A stretch of 64,000 nt of DNA, from the NCBI GenBank assembly GCA_021414005.1, contig JAIOPH010000030.1:142990-206989 (forward strand), given 5' to 3'. Positions within the stretch are counted from its first letter, which is position 1; every line of letters starts with the position of its first letter. The notes beneath the pieces are model-generated. The model saw only the letters and a program-made list of their open reading frames with translations, had not been told where the DNA came from and ran no database searches. The DNA comes from Chthoniobacter sp. (GTDB lineage Bacteria; Verrucomicrobiota; Verrucomicrobiia; Chthoniobacterales; Chthoniobacteraceae). The position numbers and the translations under genes were made by a program. This document shows positions 10,945 to 18,894 of the stretch, in pieces.

Positions 10945-13094
10945 GGCCTGTTGAGGGTTTCGTCGAGATTCATGAGCACCGACGCGACGCTCGTCCACGC
11001 AGCGGAGAGGTCGTCCGGATAGCGTTTGGTTTGCTCATCAATGAACGCGAGAAATCGCACGCGTTCTTCGTTGTCGGGTTTGCGACAAAGACCAAGGCGA
11101 AAGGCGAATTCCAGACGAGCCGCGTTGCCTTCAGGCGCGTCGGAAAGGATGCGTTTTGCAAAGGCGCTAGCTGCTTCGAGAAAGATGGGATCGTTGAGCG
11201 TCACGAGCGCCTGCGTGGGCAAATTCGCGGTGTTGCGGCGCGCGGTGCAGACGGCCCGCGACGGTGCGTCGAGCAATTCCATCGTCGGGTGCAATGCCAT
11301 GCGTCGCCAGTAAATGTAGAGGCTCTTGCGGTGGAGGTCATCCCCGCTGCTGGCGGTCCATTTTCCCGGCAGGTCGCGGTCTTCCCAGTAGTTGTCCGGC
11401 TGCGGAGGGAAGACGCTGCGACCGCTGCCGCCTGACTTCAGCAGACCACCCAGCGCAAGCGCCTGATCGCGGATTTGCTCGGCGGGCAGACGCACCCGCG
11501 CCATGAACGCGAGCAGGCGATTTTGTGGATCGTGCGTGGCGAGTTGGGGCGGGATGCGGGCTGATTGACGATACGTTGCCGACGTCACGATGAGACGGTG
11601 GATCGCTTTCATGTCCCAGCCGGATGCGACGAACTCACTCGCGAGCCAGTCGAGCAATTCAGGATGCGTCGGCCACTCCCCTTGCAGGCCGAAGTCCGCC
11701 GGTGTGCGCACGAGGCCGTAGCCAAAGTAACCCTGCCAGAAACGGTTCACCACGACCCGCGCGACGAGCGGATTTTTCCCACTCACCAGCCACCGCGCGA
11801 ACTCCAGCCGGTTGCCCGGTTGCGTGGTTTCGCCAAGCAGAAACACTGGAACTCCCGGCGATACTTTCTCTCCGAGAGTGAGGAAGTTTCCCCGCACATG
11901 GATGAACGTCTCGCGCGGTTGCGCGCGTTCTTTCATCACCGGAACCGACACCGTCTTCTTGTCGGGCAGTTCGAGTTTCAAATGCGGCCCGCCCTGCGCG
12001 AAGGCCACGCCGGAGTGCTCGATGTTATTGAACAACGCGAAGAGCCGATAGTAGTCCGCCTGCGAGATGGGATCGAACTTGTGATCGTGGCACTCCGCGC
12101 AGCCCACCGTGAGACCTAGCCAGACGGCGCCCGTGGTGTTCACGCGGTCCACGACGCCCTTCAGTCGGTATTCCTCCACGGGATACGTGTTCCCTTTCGC
12201 CTGTGGTGCGTTGCGGTGAAAGGCGGAGGCTATGCGCTGCTCGTTCGTCGCGTCCGGCAGCATGTCGCCGGCGAGTTGCTCGATGGTGAATTGGTCGAAC
12301 GTCTGGTTGCGCTGAATCGCTCCAATCACCCACTCGCGGAAAGGCCAGATGTCGCGCTGCTTGTCGTCGGCAAAACCCCGCGTGTCGGCATAGCGCGCCA
12401 GATCCAGCCAGTCCTGCGCGCGCCGCTCGGCGTAATCCCGCGTGGCCATCAGCCGGTCCACCACGCGCTCGTAGGCCCCGGGCGCGGAGTCGGTGAGAAA
12501 CGCATCCACCTCCGGGACCGTCGGCGGCAGCCCCGTGAGATCGAGCGTGACGCGGCGGATGAGCGTCGTGCGTTCCGCCTCCGGCGAGGGAGAAAGCCCC
12601 TCCTGCTCCAGCCGCGCGAGGATGAAGCGGTCCACCGGATTGCGCGGCCAGTCCGCCATTTTCACCACTGGCAGTTCCGGTCTCCGCGGCGGTGCAAACG
12701 CCCAGTGCTGCTCGTAGCGGGCGCCGCCCGCGATCCATAGTCCCAGCAATTCCCGCTGCGCGAGCGTGAGCACTTTGTGGCTCTTCGGCGGCGGCATCAC
12801 CTCGTCCTTGTCCGTCGCCTGGATGCGCGCCCAGAGCTCACTGCCTTTCAGGTCTCCCGGCTTGATGATCACCGCCCCGCTCTCCCCTTTGCCAAAAGCC
12901 CCCTCCGCCGTGTCCAGCCGCAACTCCGCTTTGCGCTGCTTCCCATCCGGCCCGTGGCACGAGAAACATTTGTCCGCAAGAACCGGCCTCACATCGCGAT
13001 TAAAATCCACCTCCCCCTCCGCGGCCGCCGCCGCTTGCCAACCCAGCACCGCAATCGCGACCCACCCGCGATTCCTGAGCAGAGCGCTATTCAT
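10941..13094 (-). CDS. DUF1549/DUF1553 protein with planctomycete-type cytochrome c domain (second copy)
   Basis: A 717-residue exported protein with a signal peptide (WVAIAVLGWQAAAAAEG), a haem site CFSCH followed by KQRKAELRLD, a MPPPKSHKVLT segment, DUF1549 (LTGLPPTVPEVDAFL, AQDWLDLARYADTRGF) and DUF1553 (ARVVVNRFWQGYFG, HPELLDWLASEF, NLPTQALVTLND). It is followed by its DUF1501 partner with an ATGA overlap, and preceded by the ThuA-like gene with a 12-base gap. It probably anchors or oxidises an extracellular substrate with its partner, but this is inferred from family context. Confidence 0.88.
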   Translation of the reverse strand: MNSALLRNRGWVAIAVLGWQAAAAAEGEVDFNRDVRPVLADKCFSCHGPDGKQRKAELRLDTAEGAFGKGESGAVIIKPGDLKGSELWARIQATDKDEVMPPPKSHKVLTLAQRELLGLWIAGGARYEQHWAFAPPRRPELPVVKMADWPRNPVDRFILARLEQEGLSPSPEAERTTLIRRVTLDLTGLPPTVPEVDAFLTDSAPGAYERVVDRLMATRDYAERRAQDWLDLARYADTRGFADDKQRDIWPFREWVIGAIQRNQTFDQFTIEQLAGDMLPDATNEQRIASAFHRNAPQAKGNTYPVEEYRLKGVVDRVNTTGAVWLGLTVGCAECHDHKFDPISQADYYRLFALFNNIEHSGVAFAQGGPHLKLELPDKKTVSVPVMKERAQPRETFIHVRGNFLTLGEKVSPGVPVFLLGETTQPGNRLEFARWLVSGKNPLVARVVVNRFWQGYFGYGLVRTPADFGLQGEWPTHPELLDWLASEFVASGWDMKAIHRLIVTSATYRQSARIPPQLATHDPQNRLLAFMARVRLPAEQIRDQALALGGLLKSGGSGRSVFPPQPDNYWEDRDLPGKWTASSGDDLHRKSLYIYWRRMALHPTMELLDAPSRAVCTARRNTANLPTQALVTLNDPIFLEAASAFAKRILSDAPEGNAARLEFAFRLGLCRKPDNEERVRFLAFIDEQTKRYPDDLSAAWTSVASVLMNLDETLNRP

Positions 13095-13106
13095 CGAGCC
13101 ACCTAG

Positions 13107-14030
13107 TTATGGCTCACTCACCCGCGCGCCCGTATAGATCGCCGCATCGAGGCGGTTGAGTGGACGCTTCGCCGTCCAGCACAGACCGCGGTACGCCAGC
13201 ACGCGAAAGAGCGGGTCGTCATGGGTCCAGGTGAAGTGGCACGGGATGCAGACAAACACGCGCCCGCTGCCGCGCTCCACGCTCCACACCTGCGGCTGTG
13301 CCGCGCCATCGGCTTCCATCGCCGCGATCGTCGTCGTGCCTTCGCCATCGCCGAAGAGTTTCCAATACGGCTCCTCCGGGCGGATGTCGGACGTGGGAAA
13401 CCCCTGCGTGATTTCATGCGGACTGTATTTCAGATTCACATCGCCGCGCAGCCACTTGTTCCCCGTCCATGCCCGCCCAATGCGCTCCGCCAGCGCCTTG
13501 GGTTCACGCTGGCCATTCATGGAGAAATGGAGAAAGACCAGCCCTCCGCCGCGCGCGAGAAAGGCATCCATCTCCGGCGCCTTCGTCGCATCCCACACCG
13601 GGTTGTCGTGAAAGAACGCGACGACATCCGCCTTCTTCCACTGCTCCTCCGTCGGCCACTTGTCCGCCGGCTCCACCGTCACGCCCGGAACCCCGGCGAG
13701 GATCATCGTCCAGCGCTCGCGCCAGATCGGGTAATCGTGAAACCCCACACCATTGTGCCCCGCGTCCTTCACCGCCGCACACAGCACGATGTGGAAAGGG
13801 CGCCGCTTTTCCTCCTCCGTCATCGGCTTCACCGCCGCCAGCACCGGCTCCACCTCCTTCTTCGACCGCGCCGCCGGCATCTTGATCCCCTGCACCACTT
13901 CCGGGCTCGGCCACGGCTTCGTCACATCCACCACTGCCCCCGGCAGCGGCACCGGAATCACCGGCGGCTCCTCCGCCCATCCCTTGGCGATGGCAAAAGT
14001 GAACGTGGCGAGGATGGCGTAGTTTCTCAT
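13107..14030 (-). CDS. ThuA-like protein, exported
   Basis: A 307-residue protein of the ThuA-like (trehalose-utilisation/GATase1-like) superfamily, widespread in PVC genomes. A signal peptide follows M (RNYAILATFTFAIAKGWAE). Family blocks are HIVLCAAVKDAGHN, DVVAFFHDNP, ARGGGLVFLHFSMNG, HEITQGFPT, PQVWSVERGSGRVF and GHFTW-like CHFTWTHDDP near the C-terminus. It is the first gene of the minus-strand operon, so the operon promoter should lie just upstream of 14030. The exact sugar or reaction is not known for this branch. Confidence 0.8.
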   Translation of the reverse strand: MRNYAILATFTFAIAKGWAEEPPVIPVPLPGAVVDVTKPWPSPEVVQGIKMPAARSKKEVEPVLAAVKPMTEEEKRRPFHIVLCAAVKDAGHNGVGFHDYPIWRERWTMILAGVPGVTVEPADKWPTEEQWKKADVVAFFHDNPVWDATKAPEMDAFLARGGGLVFLHFSMNGQREPKALAERIGRAWTGNKWLRGDVNLKYSPHEITQGFPTSDIRPEEPYWKLFGDGEGTTTIAAMEADGAAQPQVWSVERGSGRVFVCIPCHFTWTHDDPLFRVLAYRGLCWTAKRPLNRLDAAIYTGARVSEP

Positions 14031-14184
14031 AAAATGGCACCGGCTAACCGGCAGTGATTTTGGGATCGGCATGCCGTGCAGTATGTCGCCATGAGAACCG
14101 GCTCCAATCCGGATTGCTAGCCCTGAATGGAAAAGCTCCGGCCATCATCCGCGCCACCTGTGCAATCTGGGGTTCCTTTTCTGA

Positions 14185-14224
14185 CCTCGTCCCCAAGCTT
14201 CTGCGCAGGAGCTTGGTAACGAGG
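14185..14224. repeat. Large intergenic hairpin
   Basis: An inverted repeat in the divergent gap between the ThuA-like gene and the plus-strand gene at 14306. The outer arm CCTCGT (14185-14190) pairs with ACGAGG (14219-14224) and the inner arm CCAAGCT (14193-14199) pairs with AGCTTGG (14210-14216), closing on CTGCGCAG. There is no T-run, so a terminator is unlikely. It may belong to the dispersed hairpin repeats found elsewhere in this window. Confidence 0.6.
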
Positions 14225-14305
14225 CGACGCGAGGGACGCCGCTCGAACTCGACACCCGATGATCGACAATGAATCCACTTCCGCTACTTTCGCTCCACTC
14301 AACCC

Positions 14306-14908
14306 ATGCCCAAGCCCCGTTCCTCCTCCTTCGCCCTGCCTCCCCTGAGAAGCATTCTGCTCGTCGCGGCCCTGCTCTTCGGGCTTGGGCTGGCGCTAAG
14401 GGCGGAACCTGCCAAGAGCCTGCTCCCATCGGTTGGCAACGAGGGCGCCGATTTCACCGCCAAGGCCCAGGAGGGCCACATCGTGAAGGGCTGGTTACCG
14501 AAAGGATGGAAGGACGACTCCGCATGGGCGCCACTGAGCGCGACTTACACGAAGCTCGCCGACTCGCCGGACCCGGCGTCCGGCGCGGTGCGGATCAAGG
14601 TCGAAAAATTGGATGACGACCATCTCCAGCTCACGACCTTCCAGGGAAATCGAAAGTACAAAAAGGGCACCCGCTACCTCGTCACCGGCTGGGTGCGCAA
14701 CCCGGACGGCCTGGGCGTGAAAGCAGCCATGCGGGAGGAAGGTGAGCCGTATGAGTTTTTCCACGAGTTGGAGTTGCCGGCCACCAAGGAGTGGAAACGC
14801 TTCGAATTCGCCTTCACGCCAGAGACGGATTTCGAGGGATTCCTCATGTTCCTCGTCAGCGCCACCGGGTCCGTGGACCTCGCCGGCGTGGTCTTGGAAG
14901 CGAAGTAA
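14306..14908 (+). CDS. Secreted protein with carbohydrate-binding-like beta-sandwich
   Basis: A 200-residue protein with a signal peptide (SILLVAALLFGLGLALRAEP). The mature part has the pattern of a jelly-roll CBM4/9-like module: a strand ending AVRIKVEKLD, LTTFQGNRKYKKGTRYLVTG, EWKRFEFAFTPETDFEGF and a last strand SVDLAGVVLEAK. Such domains bind sugars or stabilise secreted enzymes, but no catalytic residues are visible. It stands alone between the minus-strand DUF1501 operon and a decayed sulfatase. Confidence 0.6.
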   Translation: MPKPRSSSFALPPLRSILLVAALLFGLGLALRAEPAKSLLPSVGNEGADFTAKAQEGHIVKGWLPKGWKDDSAWAPLSATYTKLADSPDPASGAVRIKVEKLDDDHLQLTTFQGNRKYKKGTRYLVTGWVRNPDGLGVKAAMREEGEPYEFFHELELPATKEWKRFEFAFTPETDFEGFLMFLVSATGSVDLAGVVLEAK

Positions 14909-15009
14909 CCGAGCCGCCGTCAGGCACCGGCCCCACAGTCTGCCCCTCCGCGAGTGGGGCACACCCGCCATTCCGCCCCGAGACAGGGAAGCACTTTTCG
15001 TCACGCTCC

Positions 15010-15281
15010 TGTTTCCGCCCAGCGAGCAGCGCCGCGCGCGTGGGCGAGCAGTACGGCCCGGACATATAGCCGCTGGTAAAGCGCACGCCCGACGCCGCGA
15101 GCGCGTCGAGCTGCGGCGTGGGGATTTCCTTGCAGCCGTGGAATCACACGTCCGCGTAACCCAGGTCGTGGCCGACAATGAGCAGGATGTTCGGCTTGGC
15201 CCTGGCCTTTTCGCCAAAGGACGAACTCACCGAGATGAGCAGGGCGGCGAGAAGGATCGGGAGGGTGCCGGAAATTTTCAT
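15010..15281 (-). pseudogene. Sulfatase gene remnant (5' end only, with stop codon)
   Basis: On the minus strand from ATG 15281 the translation has a signal peptide (ISGTLPILLAALLISVSSSFG), the sulfatase N-terminal block PNILLIVGHDLGYADV, then TGA at 15144-15146 where intact genes usually have Gly, then IPTPQLDALAASGVRFT and the catalytic block PYCSPTRAALLAGR, which contains the Cys that is modified to formylglycine. After LAGR homology ends near 15010, so roughly the first 90 codons survive. The nonsense codon and missing 3' part show a dead gene. Confidence 0.72.
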
Positions 15282-15583
15282 GGCGCGAACTTGGCGAGCG
15301 CGCCGCGCGAAAGTCACGCCTCTTTCGCCCGACCCGCGCTACCGCAAGCCCGCGCCGCAAGTTGCCCGTACGCGGCACCGGTCGCCAACGCGAAACCGCG
15401 CGCACCGGCCCCGCTCGCCCCGCGGCTTGGAAGCGAGAATGACGCTGCAGAATGAAGCAGGTTTTTTGATTCGCAGGGCAGTCAAATTGCGAAACGTGTT
15501 TTTTCCCAACGTCACTAGGCTTTCCATATTGACACCCCAAAATGTAGTGTTAAACCCCATCAGCCCCCCTGCTAAAACACAAG
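15282..15583. other. nrdR upstream region
   Basis: About 300 bases without a supported gene. The left half is GC-rich with no clear feature. The right half drops in GC content and carries a probable promoter for the plus-strand nrdR cluster, listed separately. Confidence 0.4.
15529..15556 (+). promoter_or_regulatory. Candidate sigma-70-type promoter for the nrdR cluster
   Basis: A perfect -35 hexamer TTGACA lies at 15529-15534. With a 15-16 base spacer there is a weak -10 candidate (TTAAAC/TAAACC, 15550-15556) in a locally AT-rich stretch, about 30 bases before the nrdR start. The -10 match is poor, so the -35 and position carry the call. No convincing NrdR box was recognised. Confidence 0.4.
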
Positions 15584-16072
15584 ATGCATTGCTCCAAATG
15601 CGGAAGCCTTGAGGATAAGGTCATCGATTCCCGGCAATCGAAAGATGGTCGCTCCATTCGACGGCGGCGCGAGTGCGTGAGCTGCACGCACCGTTTCACT
15701 ACGTACGAAGAGGTCGAGCGCGCTGATCTGCGGGTGGCGAAACGGGACGGACGCAGCGAGCCGCTTTCCCGCCAAAAGCTCCTCGGCGGCATGCTCAAGG
15801 CGTGCGAAAAACGTCCCGTTAGCGTGGAGACGCTGGAGACCACAACGGACGAATTGGTGCGCGAGTTGGAGAACGAATTTCAACGCGAGATTCCGTCCGG
15901 GGTCATCGGTGCGAAGGTCATGGATAAGCTGCACCATCTCGACGAAGTGGCGTATGTCCGTTACGCCTCTGTCTATCGGCACTTTCAGGACATCGGGGAG
16001 TTTTTGGAAGAAATCCAATCTCTCGAACGGCGGCCCAAAAAAAGTGTGCTGCAACCGGAGTTGTTCAAGTGA
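15584..16072 (+). CDS. nrdR: NrdR, transcriptional repressor of ribonucleotide reductase genes
   Basis: A 162-residue regulator. The zinc ribbon is MHCSKCGSLEDKVIDSR at the start and RRRRECVSCTHRFTTYE at about residues 27-42. The ATP-cone follows from about residue 46 (VAKRDGRSEPLSRQKLLGGM through VAYVRYASVYRHFQD). NrdR senses dATP/ATP through the cone and represses ribonucleotide reductase genes. No nrdA/B/J gene is in this window. It heads a run of ten plus-strand genes. Confidence 0.95.
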   Translation: MHCSKCGSLEDKVIDSRQSKDGRSIRRRRECVSCTHRFTTYEEVERADLRVAKRDGRSEPLSRQKLLGGMLKACEKRPVSVETLETTTDELVRELENEFQREIPSGVIGAKVMDKLHHLDEVAYVRYASVYRHFQDIGEFLEEIQSLERRPKKSVLQPELFK

Positions 16073-16166
16073 CAGGTGACGCGAGTCACCGGACAGGTGG
16101 GGCGTGCGCTGGAGGCAGCGCGTGTTACCATTTCGCATTTAGCGGCCACTCGCAATTTTCACACTC

Positions 16167-16727
16167 ATGATCTGCCACAAAGACAATCTTCCGGTGATCC
16201 GGCTCGCCAGCGGGCAGGCCATCGCCTTCGAGCGCGACTGGCTGGTGCGCTCGCTCACCCAGGCGGCCGCCCGCGCGGGTTACGCGAAGTGGTGGCTGGC
16301 GTCGCATGTGGCGGAAAGCGTGACGGAGTTTTTGCGCGAGCAGTCGGATCTTAACGTCCTGCCGGTGGAGCGCCTGACCTCGGCGGTCCGCTCGGTTTTG
16401 CAGGTCATCGGCTATGGCGAAATCGGGCAGCACTTTGCGCCGGCTCCGCCGCGCGTGCAGGTCTCGCTTGTCGAGCTGGCGAAGGCGGCGGGCAGCGGCT
16501 ACGAACTGGCCTTTTTCGAAATGCTCGGACGGAGGCTGCGCGAGCTGTGCCGGGAGTCGGGCGGTTACTTTGAACTGCTCGGCCTCGAACCGTGCGTGAA
16601 AATGCTCCGCTCCCGAAAGACTTGGAGCCGCGATTGCGACGCGCTTCGGACAGAAATCGTCTCCTTTACCCGCGAGCATACGGGCACCGCTGCCGCACGT
16701 AAGGAAATCGCCTTCTCCCTCGCATGA
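16167..16727 (+). CDS. ATP-cone-like protein of unknown function
   Basis: A 186-residue soluble protein. Residues about 10-85 follow an ATP-cone-like pattern: a short strand pair (VIRLASGQAIAFERDWLV), a helix with SLTQAAARAGY, a second helix in SHVAESVTEFLRE, and a final helix before VLQVIGYGEIGQHF. The C-terminal 100 residues are not recognised. Its place directly after nrdR, another ATP-cone protein, makes a nucleotide-sensing role plausible. The stop overlaps the next start as ATGA. Confidence 0.6.
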   Translation: MICHKDNLPVIRLASGQAIAFERDWLVRSLTQAAARAGYAKWWLASHVAESVTEFLREQSDLNVLPVERLTSAVRSVLQVIGYGEIGQHFAPAPPRVQVSLVELAKAAGSGYELAFFEMLGRRLRELCRESGGYFELLGLEPCVKMLRSRKTWSRDCDALRTEIVSFTREHTGTAAARKEIAFSLA

Positions 16728-17062
16728 CCATTTTCGAAAAGATCGCCACCCGCGAAATCCCCGCACACATCGTCAGCGAGACGGACGAGTTCATCGCCTT
16801 TCACGATGTGCATCCCCAGGCCCCCGTTCATATCCTCATCGTCCCAAAGCGCGCCATTCCGCGCATCTCCGAAGCGCAGCCAGCCGATGGCAATCTCCTC
16901 GGCCGCATGTTGCTCGCCTCTCGTGAAATCGCCTCCGCCGCCGGGCTGGCCGAAGGTGGCTACCGCCTCGTGATTAACAACGGCCCTGACGCCGGGGAAT
17001 CCGTTCCCCACCTCCACATCCACCTCCTCGGGGGCCGCAGCCTGCAGTGGCCGCCGGGGTAA
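16724..17062 (+). CDS. HIT-family (HinT-like) nucleotide-binding hydrolase
   Basis: A 112-residue HIT protein with the catalytic histidine triad HLHIHLLGGR near the C-terminus and the family start TIFEKIATREIPAHIV. HinT-type enzymes hydrolyse nucleoside phosphoramidates and acyl-adenylates. Length and motifs match the family closely. It overlaps the previous gene by ATGA. Confidence 0.93.
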   Translation: MTIFEKIATREIPAHIVSETDEFIAFHDVHPQAPVHILIVPKRAIPRISEAQPADGNLLGRMLLASREIASAAGLAEGGYRLVINNGPDAGESVPHLHIHLLGGRSLQWPPG

Positions 17063-17071
17063 GCCACCCCT

Positions 17072-17635
17072 ATGATGACCGCCGGTTTTATCCTCCCCAT
17101 CGCTTCGGTCCTCGCCATTTATATCGCGCGGCTGATTGAGTTGGGCACGAAGCGCAATGTCGTTGCCGGGAAGATCCGCGAAAATCTGACGTTGCGGCTA
17201 TTCCTCCTCGCCGGAACGATCATTTTCCTCGGTTCGATTGCCGAGTTCATCTGGCTGCGTCCGAGTCTTCGCTGGGGACCTTTTGTCGTGGGCTGGGTCT
17301 GTGGCCTTGCGTCATTCACGATCCGACGGCAAGCCATCGCAGCACTCGGGAGATTCTGGAGCCTGCATGTAGAGATCCGGGAGAATCACGAATTCGTCCA
17401 AAGTGGACCGTTTCGCTGGGTCCGGCATCCGGCGTATTTTTCGATGATCCTCGAACTCCTCGCGCTCGCCCTCATCTGCAACGCGTTTTTCACCCTGCTC
17501 CTCATCCCCTTATTTTTCGTTCCGGTGCTCGTCATGCGGATTCGGATCGAAGAAGTCGCGCTGGTGGAAAAATTCGGCGATGCCTATCGGACGTTCCAGC
17601 GGACCAAACCCGCGCTCATTCCCTGGAAATGGTAG
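17072..17635 (+). CDS. Isoprenylcysteine carboxyl methyltransferase-like membrane protein
   Basis: A 187-residue membrane protein with about four or five hydrophobic segments and the ICMT/PEMT-type signature GPFRWVRHPAYFSMILE followed by RIRIEEVALVEKFGDAYRTF. The family uses S-adenosylmethionine to methylate carboxyl groups or lipids at the membrane. Bacterial members have diverse substrates, so the target is open. The next gene, a ketosynthase, starts inside its last codons, which suggests a common lipid-related job. Confidence 0.8.
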   Translation: MMTAGFILPIASVLAIYIARLIELGTKRNVVAGKIRENLTLRLFLLAGTIIFLGSIAEFIWLRPSLRWGPFVVGWVCGLASFTIRRQAIAALGRFWSLHVEIRENHEFVQSGPFRWVRHPAYFSMILELLALALICNAFFTLLLIPLFFVPVLVMRIRIEEVALVEKFGDAYRTFQRTKPALIPWKW

Positions 17636-18894
17636 CCCGTCACCAATCCTTTTCCACTGCGGAACGCCGCGTGGTCATTACCGGCATCGGGGTGATCGCG
17701 GCCAACGGCCTGACGGTGGAGAAGTTTTGGGACTCACTTTGTAAAGGGCGGAGCGGCGTGAAACCAACCACCCGCTATGATGTGAGCAAGCTGCCGGTTC
17801 AGGTCTCCGCTGAAATTCAGGGCTTCCGCATCGACGAGCATCTCGAAGCCGTGAAGATGGGACGCCTCGAACTTTCGGTGCAATACGGCCTCGCAGCCTC
17901 GGCCGCCGCCGTCCGCGATTCGAATCTCGACGTTGCCGAGGTAGATCCCGACCGCATCGGAATCGTGGAAGGGACCACCACCAGCGGCGTGAGTAATGTG
18001 TTGAAGGTCGAGGCGCAAATGCGGAGCGGACAAAAGATCCATCCTTACAACGCCATCGGCGGCTACTGCGGGGAGGGGAGCAGTGCCATCGGGATCTATC
18101 TCGGGATCCATGGCCACGCGCTGACCTACTGCTCGGGATGCGCCTCGGGCGCGGACGCCATTGGTTATGCTTGGCGAACGGTTAAGGACGATGACGTGGA
18201 CATGATGGTCGCTGGTGGGTCGGATGCCATCTTTGAGGCCCAGCATTTCGGCTTCTGCCGGCTGCGAACCATGAGCGAACTGCCAGGCGAACCGGGCACC
18301 CAGATGCGTCCCTTCGATCAGATGCGCGATGGCTTTGTGCTCGGCGAGGGCTCCGCCTATTTTGTGGTGGAGGAACTGGGACACGCCTTGAGCCGCGGCG
18401 CGAAAATTTATGCCGAGATTGTCGCCCACGGGCGTAGTGCGGAATCGTATCACCCGACCGATCCGCACCCGGATGGACTTGGCTACGTTAACGCCATGCG
18501 CCGCGCCTTGCGCCGGGCCGGCCTGCACGGCCCGGAGGTGGATTACATTAACGCGCACGGCTCTGCTACGCCGCTCAATGATCCACTGGAGACCCGAGCG
18601 ATCAAAACCGTTTTCGGCACGCACGCCTCCCGCGTCGGCATTAGCGCGACCAAACCGATCACCGGACACACGATGGGCGCGGCAGGTGCTATCGAAGCGG
18701 CGGTGTGTGCCTTGACCATTCACAAGCAACAAATGCCGCCGACGATCAACCTGCGAAATCCCGCCGAGGGGTGCGATCTTGATTACCTCGCGCACGGCCC
18801 GCGCCCCTATCCCGTGGATGTCGCACTCAATCTGAACGCCGGATTCGGCGGGCGTTACGCCTGCCTGATTCTCCGGCGTTACCCCGGGAGATGA
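17629..18894 (+). CDS. FabF-like beta-ketoacyl-ACP synthase
   Basis: A 421-residue condensing enzyme of the KAS I/II type. The active-site Cys lies in TYCSGCASGADAIG, the two catalytic histidines in YINAHGSATPLNDP and KPITGHTMGAAGAIE, and the C-terminal glycine loop is NAGFGGRYA. It would condense acyl-ACP with malonyl-ACP. No carrier protein, ketoreductase or other fab gene is nearby, so it is probably a specialised synthase rather than the housekeeping FabF. The residues after Cys (SGCASG) differ slightly from the usual ACATG form. It overlaps its neighbours on both sides (7 bases and ATGA). Confidence 0.88.
   Translation: MVARHQSFSTAERRVVITGIGVIAANGLTVEKFWDSLCKGRSGVKPTTRYDVSKLPVQVSAEIQGFRIDEHLEAVKMGRLELSVQYGLAASAAAVRDSNLDVAEVDPDRIGIVEGTTTSGVSNVLKVEAQMRSGQKIHPYNAIGGYCGEGSSAIGIYLGIHGHALTYCSGCASGADAIGYAWRTVKDDDVDMMVAGGSDAIFEAQHFGFCRLRTMSELPGEPGTQMRPFDQMRDGFVLGEGSAYFVVEELGHALSRGAKIYAEIVAHGRSAESYHPTDPHPDGLGYVNAMRRALRRAGLHGPEVDYINAHGSATPLNDPLETRAIKTVFGTHASRVGISATKPITGHTMGAAGAIEAAVCALTIHKQQMPPTINLRNPAEGCDLDYLAHGPRPYPVDVALNLNAGFGGRYACLILRRYPGR

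Noticed and set aside
15144..15146. Selenocysteine or stop-codon readthrough in the sulfatase fragment
   Set aside because: The position is normally Gly, the rest of the gene is missing, and no SECIS-like hairpin is needed to explain a plain nonsense mutation.
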